Source: an uncultured Microscilla sp.
Lineage (GTDB): Bacteria > Bacteroidota > Bacteroidia > Cytophagales > Microscillaceae
Direction of reading: 5' to 3'
Assembly: GCF_947493425.1 (NCBI RefSeq)
Contig: NZ_CANLRP010000005.1
Location: 1-64,000, forward strand
DNA: 64,000 nucleotides
The position numbers and the translations under genes were made by a program. Under the pieces are notes generated by a model. The model was not told where the DNA came from and did no database searches. It saw only the letters and a program-made list of their open reading frames with translations. This document shows positions 55,101 through 61,078 of the stretch, in pieces. Within the stretch, counting starts at the first letter, position 1. Each line of letters begins with the position of its first letter.

Positions 55101-57481
55101 TCGACTGGGGCGATATGTTGTTCCGCCAATACACCAGAGAGAGCATCAACGAAGCCCGTATGTTGTATGTGTTGGCGTATGACCTTTTGGGTAAAAAACC
55201 TGAAAACCTGGGAGAAAAGGTGTTGTCCGACGATGTGGCATACAGCGAACTCAAGCAATATTCTGGTTTAGACGATGACTACGATTTTATCTTTGACCTA
55301 GAAAATGCCAACTATGACGAAGAGGAGGAAAAAGTTATTTCTTCGTATGATAGTTTCTCTTTTGCGGGGATGGTGCACGACTCTATAGCAGACCCCTACT
55401 TTTTTGTTCCCGAAAACTCCTTGTTCACAGATTATTGGGGCCGGGTAGAAGATCGTCTCTATAAAATTCGCCACAGCCTCAACATCATGGGCATCAAACA
55501 ACCCTTGCCGCTGTTCCAACCACCTATAGACCCCATGGCGCTCGTAAACGCTGCCGCTGGAGGTGGAGGTTTCAGTAGTGCCTTGGCTGGGCTCACTATG
55601 GAGGTGCCTCATTACCGATTTGGCTATATGCTTGGCAAGGCTAAAGAGTTTGCCCAAAAAGTAGAACAGTTTGGCAGTGACCTATTGGCAGCCATCGAAA
55701 AGAAAGATGCCGAGGCATTGAGCATTCTTCAAAATAAAAATGAACACAATATTCTTCATCTTACCACCCAAATCAAAGAAAAGAACATTGAGGAGGCAGA
55801 AAAGAGTATTGAGAACCTCGAGGAAAGCAAAAAAACGGCTGAACTTCAGAAACAGCACTATGACAGCCTGATTAGTGATGGATGGCTCGACGAAGAAACC
55901 CAACAGATGGACTTGATGATTGCGGGCATTGCGTTGCAATCGGTGGCTGCCTTTGGTTATATTTTAAGTGCCATTGCCAAGGTAGTGCCTCAGTTCAGCA
56001 TGGGCCCCTTCAACTTTGGGGTAACCACAGGAGGGATGCAAGCGGGCGAGTTTCTCGAAAGCACCAACGAGTCGTTCCAAACCACGGGCGAAGCGCTTAT
56101 GACTTCAGGCGAATTGGTGGGTATACGTGCCCAACACCAACGCTCTGTGCAAGACTGGGAGCTGCAAAGAGATATGGCAGATGGTGAAATCAAACAATTG
56201 GAAATTCAGATTTTGAGCGCCAAAATACAAAAAGAGGTAGCCCAAAGAGAATTGGAAGTTCACAAAAAGGAGATTGAAAACAACCAATCAATCGCCAACT
56301 TTATGACCGATAAGTTCTCTAATGAAGCCCTCTACCAGTGGATGTCAAGCAAGTTGTCAAGTATGTATTATGATTCGTACAAGATGGCGCACGACATGGC
56401 AAAACAAGCCGAAAAAGCCTTCCAGTTCGAAACGGGCACACCCGCTTCGGAGGTAAGCTACATTGGGGGCACCTACTGGGATAGCCAGAAAAAAGGACTG
56501 TTAGCGGGTAGCAGCCTTGGTTTTGACCTTAGCCGAATGGAAAAGGCTTACATAGAGCAAGATTCGCGTACTTTTGAAATCACCAAAAACATCTCTTTGT
56601 TAGAACTAGACCCACTCGCATTTATGCAACTTAAGTCTAAAGGCGTGTGTGAGTTTAGACTGACTGAGGCTTTGTTTGATTATGACTTCCCTGGGCACTA
56701 CAAGCGCCAGGTAAAAACCATTGCCCTGGCTTTTGACATTGGCGAAGGGCAATATGTAAATGCCACGCTTACTCAGTTGAACAATAAGGTATTGCTAGAG
56801 CCCGATACCAAGGCAGTGAAGTACTTGCTAGATGCTAAAGGTACCCAACCGTTGTCTATTCGCAACGACTGGAAAGCCAACCAGCAAGTGGCGCTTTCTT
56901 ATGTAGACCAATATACTGAAAACAATGGTTTGTTTGAGTTGAGGTATTACGACGATCGTTACCTGCCATTTGAGGGAACTGGAGCCGTGTCGTTGTGGAG
57001 TCTAGAACTGAACGGTAAAAAAGGCTTTAACTACAATGTAAAAGACTTGTTAGATGTGACCATCAAGTTACGCTATACGGCGGTGCAGGGAGGAAGTGCC
57101 TTTGCCAATGCGGTGAAAGGTGCCTTGAAACCCTACCATACCACTAGTTTCTTTGACATTGCCTATAACTTTACCGATGCTTGGAACACTTTCATGCTCA
57201 GCGATGAACAAGACTTGGAGCTCACCTTTACCCGTGATATGTTCCCTAGTATGAGTGGTAGTAAAGTAAATGGGTTGTTCCTTAAATATGACTATGAGGG
57301 GGATCAAAAGCCTACATTCTTGCTCAATGACGAAACCAAACTTACCGACAGTACTTACCTGGAAATAGGTAACCTAAGCGTAGCCAAAGAGGGCTCTACG
57401 TGGAAGTTTACTGTACAGGGCGATAAGTCAATGATTACCAATGTAGAGATGATTGCTTCATACAAGGCAAAAGTTGAATAA
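43106..57481 (+). CDS. Giant Tc toxin A-type protein with hemopexin-like repeats
   Basis: 4791 residues, about twice a normal TcA. The start YEALFGDLDF-x6-SRSVYSPAAYLADLL is the VRP1/TcA entry motif; the usual cysteines before RSV are missing. A helical shell follows, including three NL-x-x-x-YID modules at about 639, 725 and 804. Hemopexin-like block 1 is at about 1149-2468, the neuraminidase-like/ABC-toxin region at about 2600-2900 (WEWMRNYRVWEANRKVFLYP), and hemopexin-like block 2 at about 3089-3690. Then come TcA-type DPFDPHTIAEYRKIAYRKAI (~3970) and FQPPIDPMALV (~4140), long coiled coils and a hydrophobic pore-like segment (~4185-4440), and a C-terminal TcB-binding-like domain with STYLEIGNLS near the end. 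No signal peptide. In Tc toxins this subunit binds cells and forms the injection channel. No TcB/TcC gene is in the window. Confidence 0.93.
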   Translation: MSTFNDLPDYEALFGDLDFKEGDESRSVYSPAAYLADLLQMMDDEFSSTEDVKARRPDIRNIILDYENSFEEIPYLEVVNEVLETKIGDSVYTDLLEASYPFNMPFNLDHAEVQLYLKHLGISSEELYKTFSLEHDDSIIAREYLNLSEEEYEMIISEHSYGPVRKYYNYSSDDDTSDLGFQAYMANVTTFLETTDLTGVQARELLYQNLREEEYGFQSNFYINNGLAGDGYALLDDTETYIVWSNDSEGTWQDDANNTYNELPYDWYDRVNRFTRFANKIGISFTDLDLIIRHCCNNTLDADAVAMVASVKQLKEALDVEYDVVVALLSTINEMGQTEGDEPQDLFNRIFNNKCVQFDERYILGSVDLATEFQEEEEYTEIPYYADLFSDDNYDFRKRARYVLGLSKLDLEKIIQRLDDKEVEDSLWLLEENKMELLNFLYRFTKLASLLDIGHEELFTLFDVLEVDPTIAHHNQQNIFLSYLPSTQDCYEIFMGSEVKDQQWLMHTLHYTCKWMMEHGFTADNLWQITTGKFKTEEAEEASRTAKITALDGIYQGFKPMVLKPDSFIRAPFDKRASGVIYRTLETLNEAKDQDVRLVSYSKEEAEMIAHKAVDQLGWVTSLDFTDLGIEEKLAEKMFRNLVMIGYIDEQGIIQSETFPKDHKYFRLETNFGYLRHQLFSIFQALFEGAEVQEEEDLEDLSISLFPSDLEALGLGENERDELYDNLIFNNYIDEEGNIQHPFFFAKDENEESFDTEIDINDYAPQVYKQFEKKLHMFEKGHLVINKSVFSELPLKEGEINELVENLIFNEYIDKKHVVKDKQCLLKEDANEFKLALHFYPHRHAILRLLKDKVERFQKEYLTISSASLSPIADKIVAKWAFQDLQSDYLDGFKLLPSARDFFLNEENKKEFILSYYFDNLPGTILFDRLASIIKTTEDFHVTRQAFQDLKFSEDETTEVMKILRYMDSITEDNKLPIGSLDYYLESNNALSFYVKGFEDYNKDIFFLLQAVAKQVKEAQEVIQTVLKETAEKQDRFLHDQLQGIFGLNADIMQSISRAVFEGQHDIKAAWMSPIFSAVNVLDSVTEEPLDAAFNSAFKRIRQFAMLSGKLQLSKEEVEIAFRDQNLVAKFPEKLDLDVITEVGVPGTTAIEKIDAVLEGDEFIYLFHDGKYWIYRKSDYELVDKTDLESDEDLIDLQRDDDDLREVLEDDPIRLLFEKEGDSIDVSAAFKDKEGNTYIFTKDYYFLLPKGSDTWDVRYNEFGNLDNNFEAITEINMAYKDDEGRLFLFANDEYVRYSDGHSYIDDEYPKKIAESWKDEHLKVDLPTHFGHQLSAAFEGTDGYSYVFNGRGFVSSEHQGQMMPVDKHWGRMEYEFKGGNHIDAVLKDGADIYLFSGEVMVKYTDCLENEGIQVAEGFPKRIIDQYPALPYEFAQGVDAAFRGEDGKLHFIKDEHAVSFNEDDEQIALLDLADTWGIVQNNIQITGTVDAVLSGLDGRVYVFSGDQYFRYSGSNYAKVDPGYPRTTSEDFKGLMQVEAAFVLDGKTYLFGIAENEKRMYVRYSTPDYTEVDEEDEDEHSYITPVESLPDVEEVETFPRDQNDDEWWSFPQSLIDAGFEKVDAVFKAPSGLHYLFSGEYVVEFNEANRWWSEPEKIIEKWDNLPFTAVTAAFTGKDGKVYLFSDTQYVRISDGDFWKVDNGYPRAISKYWGEVENNIERYRKVDAALVLESREDEEDDEGDDYVDINRHTYIFAGDQIFRYLADDYTKVEQGYPKKLTDLKDEPRFGELQGKIHKITAAYADDRNVYLFDGGSFHVVSDDEDHHQGVYTSDEFLGIAAVTFNYGSVYTLEDGIWRRASSLEAEEIEKVDETPNFLDAVPDAFRTEASAVLRGTDNNTYVFKGTECYNTLLDLEYATGEEWGIARNNIEMNETIDAAFVGRDGKTYVFSGNQYFVYETDTYVEKQTEDPPELIASKWGGLNNVMLAYVKEGKTYLFEKADVSGYFRYVVYSNDTYEKPDAGYPKKADIGFFGIPSKQAEEGFDRFDAMLMQGDNMIFIKGQKFIRYNTDEENWSYPKDLELLYENFPFNKTTFQEVKTAFEGADGTLYFFNEDHYVTYAGGAFSGVTEIKDHWGLVSNSFADAVDAAFVYNGQITYLVSGNKYVRYSTSDYRYVDEGYPKEVAKDLRTEAPFSFMPKEFQYAIDEIEESEEELRLTGVYTNPRNTYVFLNNKLYVGSKHQYDRLNMRHLGKVRNNFQEKGMVDAAFVDPAGKTYLFSGDQYIRYSDTYYRYIDEGYPKLIIDDLAAELGLSSVPDNFKYGIDAAYSDSDEVVYLFKDENYISSNSGTELLSISDHFGKIKNNFQEEDGQTIDAAYIDEEGRLLVFKGDQFIRYTDPKELFTEDDELQKYVDSGYPMLIEDHHARLPEGFREDLEAAFMFEGRMYFAKDTSYVMAVDGYHTYDDNIYPQEFKYRWGDWADYLLSDVLALARFKKLADTFSSDKYDLPSLLHKGDGIEKEPYLAMSEIFGFDKDEVRWVKQNNAFLESLSSFEKQFDMELIIKLYDILTKAQEINVDASKLYEDVWVNLYGATVDRTTAKTKIYQMLGTVECNDNYQARLDQVEGELNTLKRDALVPYAISIDDDLLDARDLYEKTLIDVMMESEATTSRIKEAIAATQLYFHRYFINLENVDLAGSNDEEVKERLRRQWEWMRNYRVWEANRKVFLYPENYIRPELRDSDYKTPAFEVLEQDLMQGDITEDLVERSYKKYLDEYTEVSRLKIAGGYIYDEIGSIGSNDKNLVLFGRTKTDPLRYYYRFANFINGESSGATWEPWKKVEVAIESTKVYPVYAFHRVFVFWATIERIMNDEDEQDTSTAAVASTTDDDDSDIQYFTSSPSSSSSGGGWYRVNIYYSFYNLNDEWSQPQLLDTSIETQGKITNVELFVENAEKIDGYDDDDYENIVISCKYTYYDFSVLSLPYFLKRIYTKSSLVKTKQVAYSLTSELVTYTADTPDFENKGMEVFEHLFPEEDSSQLNSSDIVMLNSIENSLDGPWFTYDYKGGGFLVKPSVVALSTDKWPQSLATNTENLPTDENITAAFYDGDNIYYMVGTKYYVYDGSSVIESGNNSARWAQVQNNIQADYGIDAGYNDGTNVYLFSGDQYYKYLTNGGDLAEEYYPKFIKDNDLGIPTDWGNVDAAFQGDDGNAYLFNNASSKYIALDGKSGESDISSKWGILTNNFTSSSATPITDAFVHNNTLYVFNGNQWIRYTSITSNNGSISSATPEVIKTGDFQRFMVKEFGFSEGDLIFYSNLDLTSICYDSKNDLLRAYLGGRLVDFNLSNQTITNSDEIEALVYVESENSYVVKAGTNDGKLAIYKNSLSNFKGYFYVLDQYESVIDPDAAFCYDNLVYLLAGNKYWTIDISQFSVKQNKVQYVMVNEDSKTISNTFGFSLTFNNTSIDAAFTLNGYTYLLSGSQYVRYEGTDYDTVETVGAIADLLPGLPSNWSGTVDAAFTYFDSKTYLFNSAKNQSLELSSDFSTSNTETITVDWGNLNTQNFDASNIDAAYVLDSKVYLFSNDQFIAHSIEVDEEGNVTVSQQMDENYPKTIGNGVSDVSAAFVLNGNIYLIVDSQYYKILDTETPDNFADSEGATIKGNWGNFPSDLHEGMTAALNKNSKLYFIQNGQFIDYVVDDEDEAKPYEIDDINYEIVRLTTSTADALNQALLASVDTPTGIGGLLNATVQQTDETPSFSREAGSSSPTTIEADANYVYSSDLPVSTHLDFNSANGIYYWEIFFHAPFHIAMSLNTDQKFEYAKEWYEYIFDPTETSNYWKFLPFLATDISALLTSMEGSLEYFGSDGDDARAKLESFSTFLIEFNPVFQGYTSLDNVSIGTYTDATEGEVTRTLANIESWPTYTELSQAVTNLTTSSTDADQQTLLESAQANLQEVLAVCAKLDYRYELMQNTTAQISTYLDDPFDPHTIAEYRKIAYRKAIVMNYIDNLLDWGDMLFRQYTRESINEARMLYVLAYDLLGKKPENLGEKVLSDDVAYSELKQYSGLDDDYDFIFDLENANYDEEEEKVISSYDSFSFAGMVHDSIADPYFFVPENSLFTDYWGRVEDRLYKIRHSLNIMGIKQPLPLFQPPIDPMALVNAAAGGGGFSSALAGLTMEVPHYRFGYMLGKAKEFAQKVEQFGSDLLAAIEKKDAEALSILQNKNEHNILHLTTQIKEKNIEEAEKSIENLEESKKTAELQKQHYDSLISDGWLDEETQQMDLMIAGIALQSVAAFGYILSAIAKVVPQFSMGPFNFGVTTGGMQAGEFLESTNESFQTTGEALMTSGELVGIRAQHQRSVQDWELQRDMADGEIKQLEIQILSAKIQKEVAQRELEVHKKEIENNQSIANFMTDKFSNEALYQWMSSKLSSMYYDSYKMAHDMAKQAEKAFQFETGTPASEVSYIGGTYWDSQKKGLLAGSSLGFDLSRMEKAYIEQDSRTFEITKNISLLELDPLAFMQLKSKGVCEFRLTEALFDYDFPGHYKRQVKTIALAFDIGEGQYVNATLTQLNNKVLLEPDTKAVKYLLDAKGTQPLSIRNDWKANQQVALSYVDQYTENNGLFELRYYDDRYLPFEGTGAVSLWSLELNGKKGFNYNVKDLLDVTIKLRYTAVQGGSAFANAVKGALKPYHTTSFFDIAYNFTDAWNTFMLSDEQDLELTFTRDMFPSMSGSKVNGLFLKYDYEGDQKPTFLLNDETKLTDSTYLEIGNLSVAKEGSTWKFTVQGDKSMITNVEMIASYKAKVE
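46551..50510 (+). repeat. Hemopexin-like repeat block 1 (about 24 units)
   Basis: Units of roughly 45-60 residues with the pattern (V/I)DAAF-x-x-x-DGK-x-YLFSGDQY-x-RYS-x-x-x-x-x-x-x-x-GYPK, alternating with a second form ending W/DHWG-x-x-x-NNF. I counted about 24 by eye. The regular alternation suggests six-bladed propellers: 24 units would make about six propellers of four blades, if they follow the hemopexin four-blade fold. Confidence 0.85.
52374..54190 (+). repeat. Hemopexin-like repeat block 2 (about 10 units)
   Basis: The same DAAF-x-x-YLFSG-x-x-Y-x-RY pattern resumes after the neuraminidase-like region, with about ten units, one of them degenerate (about 52980-53260). It lies where canonical TcA has its receptor-binding insertions, so it may form surface lectin or protein-binding propellers. 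Confidence 0.8.
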
Positions 57482-57492
57482 CCTTGTTTTTT

Positions 57493-57535
57493 CAGTCTTG
57501 GCAGGTTTTAAAAACTTGCCAAGGCTGATTTTATT
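57493..57535 (+). terminator. Terminator after the giant gene
   Basis: cagtcttggcaggttt pairs with aaacttgccaaggctg (16 pairs with two G-U), followed by attttattttttg, starting 12 bases after the stop codon. It suggests that the downstream genes have their own promoter or depend on read-through. Confidence 0.85.
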
Positions 57536-57749
57536 TTTTGTAAAAACAATAGTCTACAATGATTATAAGCCATTGTTTTCCAAACCTACATAGTGTAACC
57601 TTTACTCAGTTTCGCTTTTAGGCACAGGATGTAACTTGATGCTATGAATTTGTTAGTTATCTACGGAGCAGGGTATACCTAGCACCTTGCACCTAGTCCC
57701 TAGCACCTTGTCAATGCTCAACACTGTAGACTACTTTAAACATACCCTC

Positions 57750-59066
57750 ATGAATCAGTCAGCAAAAAACAAAAGACAACGAGGCAATGCGAACCGGGCT
57801 AAGTTGAAACGCCAAAAGAATGCTAAAAATGTATTTACTGGTGTAAACCGCCCCGCCAAGAAACGCTCTACCGCACTTGCCAAAAAACAAGGAGGAGCAG
57901 GCGTCAACAAAAAAAGAGAAAATAGAGCAGCCAAGAAATCTGGCATTGCCAAAAGCAAAGAAGCCAAGGCAGGGTTCTCGTCTAAGCCAGATAAATGGTA
58001 CAAGGGGCGCAACCTCTACCCCACTGCGGGCAAAGATGGCGCAACCATTTACTTGCCTCAAAAAAGCGATGCGACACCTTCGGAACTGCTCAAAGGACAG
58101 TTTGTGAAAGACGTAGATGTTGGAAAAGAAGTGGCAGCAGGTGTACCACCCAAAGAAGACCAATGGTACAAAGGACGGAACCTCTACCCTACGCTTGATG
58201 AAAACGGAAAAACAATTTATCTACCTCAGCAAAGCGATGCGACACCTTCGGAACTGCTCAAAGGACAGTTTGTAAAAGATGTGGACACGGGCAAAGAGGT
58301 GCTCAACGGTGTAGACCCCAAACCTGACCGGTGGTACAAGGGGCGCAACCTCTACCCTACGCTTGATGAAAACGGAAAAATGACGTACCTGCCGCAAAAA
58401 AGCGAAGCCACCCCGTCGGAATTGCTCAAAGGGCAGTTTGTAAAAGATGTGGATGCGGGCAAAGAGGTGCTCAATGATGTAGACCCCAAACCCGACTGGT
58501 GGTACAAAGGGCGCAACCTCTACCCTACGCTTGATGAAAACGGAAAAACGACGTACCTGCCGCAAAAAAGCGACGCAACTCCAGCCGAACGTCTGAAGGG
58601 AAACTATGTGAAAGACGTAGACGCTGGCAAAGACGCTATTGAAGGGTATGCCCCCAAAGAAGACAAATGGTTCAAAGGACGCAACCTGTACGCAACCTTG
58701 GGAGATGAGGGCGAGGTGGTTTACCTGCCACAGGAAAGCGATGCCACCCCGTCGGAGCTTCAAAAAGGGCAGTTTGTAAAAGAGGTAGACCAAGGGAAAA
58801 AAGTAAGGGAAGTACTCCCCAAAAACACCAAACCCAAAATAGACGCCCAAGGAAGGATGCTTTACCCTGTAAAAACCCAGTCAGACGGTAGAAAAGAGGA
58901 ATTGGTGTATTATCCCAAAGAAAGCGAAGCCACTGCCTCAGAAAAAACTAAAGGGCAGTTTGTACGCGACGAGGAGGTGATCAATGAACACCCCACCCGA
59001 AGACGCGCCCAAAGGGCTAGTAAACCTGAGGGGCGGAACCGTAGAAATGCAGTGACAGAAATTTAA
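57750..59066 (+). CDS. Basic-tailed tandem-repeat protein, unknown function
   Basis: 438 residues from the ATG giving MNQSAKNKRQRGNANRAKLK; the frame opens 21 codons earlier but that part reads through low-complexity leader DNA. The first ~75 residues are extremely rich in lysine, arginine, asparagine and alanine. Five almost identical 56-residue repeats follow (WYKGRNLYPTLDENGK, TYLPQKSDATPSELLKGQFV, KDVDAGKEVLNGVDPKPD) and a sixth degraded one, then a basic tail. No signal peptide or membrane helix. I know no function. It follows the TcA-like gene by 268 bases. It could be a cargo or packaging protein of that system (inference). Confidence 0.8.
   Translation: MNQSAKNKRQRGNANRAKLKRQKNAKNVFTGVNRPAKKRSTALAKKQGGAGVNKKRENRAAKKSGIAKSKEAKAGFSSKPDKWYKGRNLYPTAGKDGATIYLPQKSDATPSELLKGQFVKDVDVGKEVAAGVPPKEDQWYKGRNLYPTLDENGKTIYLPQQSDATPSELLKGQFVKDVDTGKEVLNGVDPKPDRWYKGRNLYPTLDENGKMTYLPQKSEATPSELLKGQFVKDVDAGKEVLNDVDPKPDWWYKGRNLYPTLDENGKTTYLPQKSDATPAERLKGNYVKDVDAGKDAIEGYAPKEDKWFKGRNLYATLGDEGEVVYLPQESDATPSELQKGQFVKEVDQGKKVREVLPKNTKPKIDAQGRMLYPVKTQSDGRKEELVYYPKESEATASEKTKGQFVRDEEVINEHPTRRRAQRASKPEGRNRRNAVTEI
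57996..58835 (+). repeat. Five 168-bp tandem repeats
   Basis: Units start at the tryptophan codons at 57996, 58164, 58332, 58500 and 58668, each exactly 168 bases. Units 2-4 are close to identical in DNA. A sixth degraded copy runs to about 58974. Copy number is likely to vary between strains. Confidence 0.9.
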
Positions 59067-59108
59067 TCAACTAACTTAAACAATTTAAAATAACTAATTA
59101 ACCATATT

Positions 59109-61031
59109 ATGTCAGATCGTAACCTTCATAAAAAAAAGTCAGATCATAACCTTGATGCACAACAGTCAGATCATAATCTTGATGCACAACAGTCAGATCG
59201 TAATCTTAGTAAACAACAGTCAAATCGTAATCCTCGTAAAAAAAAGTCAGTTCGCATTGACCCAAGTATAACCACTAGTACATCTACTAAAAAGAATAAA
59301 AAGCAGAAGAATCGAGCGCGAAGCAAAAAAAGCAACATGTCGCAAAGACAGATGAGTGATTTAAGAAGAACAGAAAGCCTGAGGAATTTGGAGCAAGATA
59401 AAGTAGATGTATGGGTAAAAAGCGTCTTAAATAGATTAGTAAAGAGACAACAAGGTTTTGATAAGAATATATTCAAAAAAACAGCAACCGAGCAGGAAGC
59501 TGCATTAAAAAAACTATGGGAAATTAGCGATAAAGTATCATTCAGAAGAAAATTAAGAGATGAGTACCTGTCCGAATTATCAGTGGATGATTTACACGAG
59601 GAACAAGAATTGGTCATAGATGATCTTACAGGTGAGTTAAAAAAAGGGAATTTAGTGATTATCAGTGATACTCATGGCCCTAAGGAACCATATATTTATG
59701 CATCTATATTAATGGATGAACTTGTTGATTCTTCAGGAGTATTGATGATTGAAGGTCCCTGGACAATGCCTGAATGGACAGATGCAGAATTTAACGGTAA
59801 AATAGATGAGTGGAGCCAAGTAGCCTGGAATTCTCCTTATCAGGCAGATTTAGTGAAGAAAGCCAGAGAATTAGGATGGGAGGTAGTATCAGTTGATATA
59901 GGGAATGAAGACGATCCAAATAATAAGAAGCTTAACACATATTCTGGTAGGCAAAAATATATTGGGGGGATGATAAAATCTGTGATGGATAATCAACAAA
60001 AGAAAGGTGAGAAAATTCTCATAATTGGTACTCGTCACGTTCACGGGAATAAAATTTATAAGGGAGGATTAGACAAGTGGACGAATCGGAAATTAACAAA
60101 AGAAGAGCGTTTAGATGACGCAGACAGAGCTCAAATTTGGGTCTTGGATAAAGACGAATCAGATTCACCAAACCCCAATTACAAGGTAGATATAGACGCT
60201 TATCGTGAAGAATTAGTAAATGCTGTATATAAAACAGCAAAGGGTAAAATTGAAGAACCAGTGGATGACATGATTAGAGGAGGTGATCAGGCAAAAACTG
60301 AGGACGATGAAAGAGTTATCTCTGCCCAAAGCAAAACATTATTCCAGAAGTTAAAAAAACTTCATGGCAGTGATGCTGTCATCTATTTCAAAGATGGTAA
60401 AAAAAGATACTGGAAATCGGAGTATAAGGACAATCCAATGGCTAAATTAAGTGAAAAGCAAACATATGCATTGACAGATTTGACTGGACAAGGTCCAAAC
60501 TTTTACTTTCCTCCGTCTGGTGATGACTCTGCCAATGATAATCAACCGAATCTCCTCAGCAACGGCAATGATTCCAACAATGGCAACATCCTTAACAACG
60601 GCAATGATTCCAACAATGACAACATCCTTAACAACGGCAATGATTCCAACAATGACAACATCCTTAACAACGGTAATGATTCCAATAATGACAACATCCT
60701 TAACAACGGCAATAATGACAATGCTCCCAATAATGACAACGCCCCTAATAACAATCTACCCAATAACAACTCTCAACAAATTAACCTTGACACAGTTCAA
60801 AATATAGCGGGGTTCTATAGTGAGCAAAAAAACTTGGTAGATACTAGCAACCGAACAAGTTTGGAAACATTTATTAGCACCGCAACGGAGATCAATGAAC
60901 GAACGATACAATTACGGGGCAATCAAACTAACAACAGCCAAGCCCAATCATCTTTAGATGATTTAATAGTTCAAATTGCTCTAGACATTTCAGAAGCCAG
61001 GCAAAGTTTAAAATCGTTGACTGGTCAATAA
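59109..61031 (+). CDS. EreA/ChaN/Tiki-like domain protein with repetitive tails
   Basis: 640 residues. It starts with five 9-residue repeats (SDHNLDAQQ type), then a basic segment (KKNKKQKNRARSKKSN). The core at about 175-330 has NLVIISDTHG (H189), LMIEGPW (E215) and ILIIGTRHVHG (H310, H312). The H-E-GxxH order is that of the EreA/ChaN/TraB/Tiki superfamily, whose members include erythromycin esterase, heme-binding ChaN and predicted toxins. An asparagine-rich linker (NNGNDSNNDNIL repeats) at about 480-555 leads to a helical C-terminus. No signal peptide. By context it could be an effector delivered by the TcA-like protein; that is inference. The gene lies 42 bases after its neighbour. Confidence 0.72.
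   Translation: MSDRNLHKKKSDHNLDAQQSDHNLDAQQSDRNLSKQQSNRNPRKKKSVRIDPSITTSTSTKKNKKQKNRARSKKSNMSQRQMSDLRRTESLRNLEQDKVDVWVKSVLNRLVKRQQGFDKNIFKKTATEQEAALKKLWEISDKVSFRRKLRDEYLSELSVDDLHEEQELVIDDLTGELKKGNLVIISDTHGPKEPYIYASILMDELVDSSGVLMIEGPWTMPEWTDAEFNGKIDEWSQVAWNSPYQADLVKKARELGWEVVSVDIGNEDDPNNKKLNTYSGRQKYIGGMIKSVMDNQQKKGEKILIIGTRHVHGNKIYKGGLDKWTNRKLTKEERLDDADRAQIWVLDKDESDSPNPNYKVDIDAYREELVNAVYKTAKGKIEEPVDDMIRGGDQAKTEDDERVISAQSKTLFQKLKKLHGSDAVIYFKDGKKRYWKSEYKDNPMAKLSEKQTYALTDLTGQGPNFYFPPSGDDSANDNQPNLLSNGNDSNNGNILNNGNDSNNDNILNNGNDSNNDNILNNGNDSNNDNILNNGNNDNAPNNDNAPNNNLPNNNSQQINLDTVQNIAGFYSEQKNLVDTSNRTSLETFISTATEINERTIQLRGNQTNNSQAQSSLDDLIVQIALDISEARQSLKSLTGQ
59112..59246 (+). repeat. Five 27-bp tandem repeats
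   Basis: Each unit begins tcagatc-taa-ct and encodes SD(R/H)NL followed by a KKK- or QQ-type triplet group. The middle units differ by only one or two bases. They form the very N-terminus of the EreA-like protein. Confidence 0.85.
60561..60704 (+). repeat. Four 36-bp repeats encoding an Asn-rich linker
   Basis: The unit aacggcaatgattccaacaa plus 16 further bases recurs at 60561, 60597, 60633 and 60669, with a partial copy at 60705. It encodes NGNDSNNDNILN-type sequence, a likely flexible linker. Confidence 0.88.
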
Positions 61032-61078
61032 ACCAAACCCGTAGTATTTTTTTATGAAACTCCTAAAACACTCAAACG

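Noticed and set aside
43106..57481. Giant ORF considered as an RTX or SprB-type T9SS adhesin
   Set aside because: No signal peptide, no T9SS C-terminal domain and no RTX nonapeptides; the N- and C-terminal motifs fit TcA.
58221..58850. 209-codon frame antisense to the 168-bp repeats
   Set aside because: The long open frame results from the repeat unit lacking stops on that strand; it repeats the same antisense words and has no independent support.
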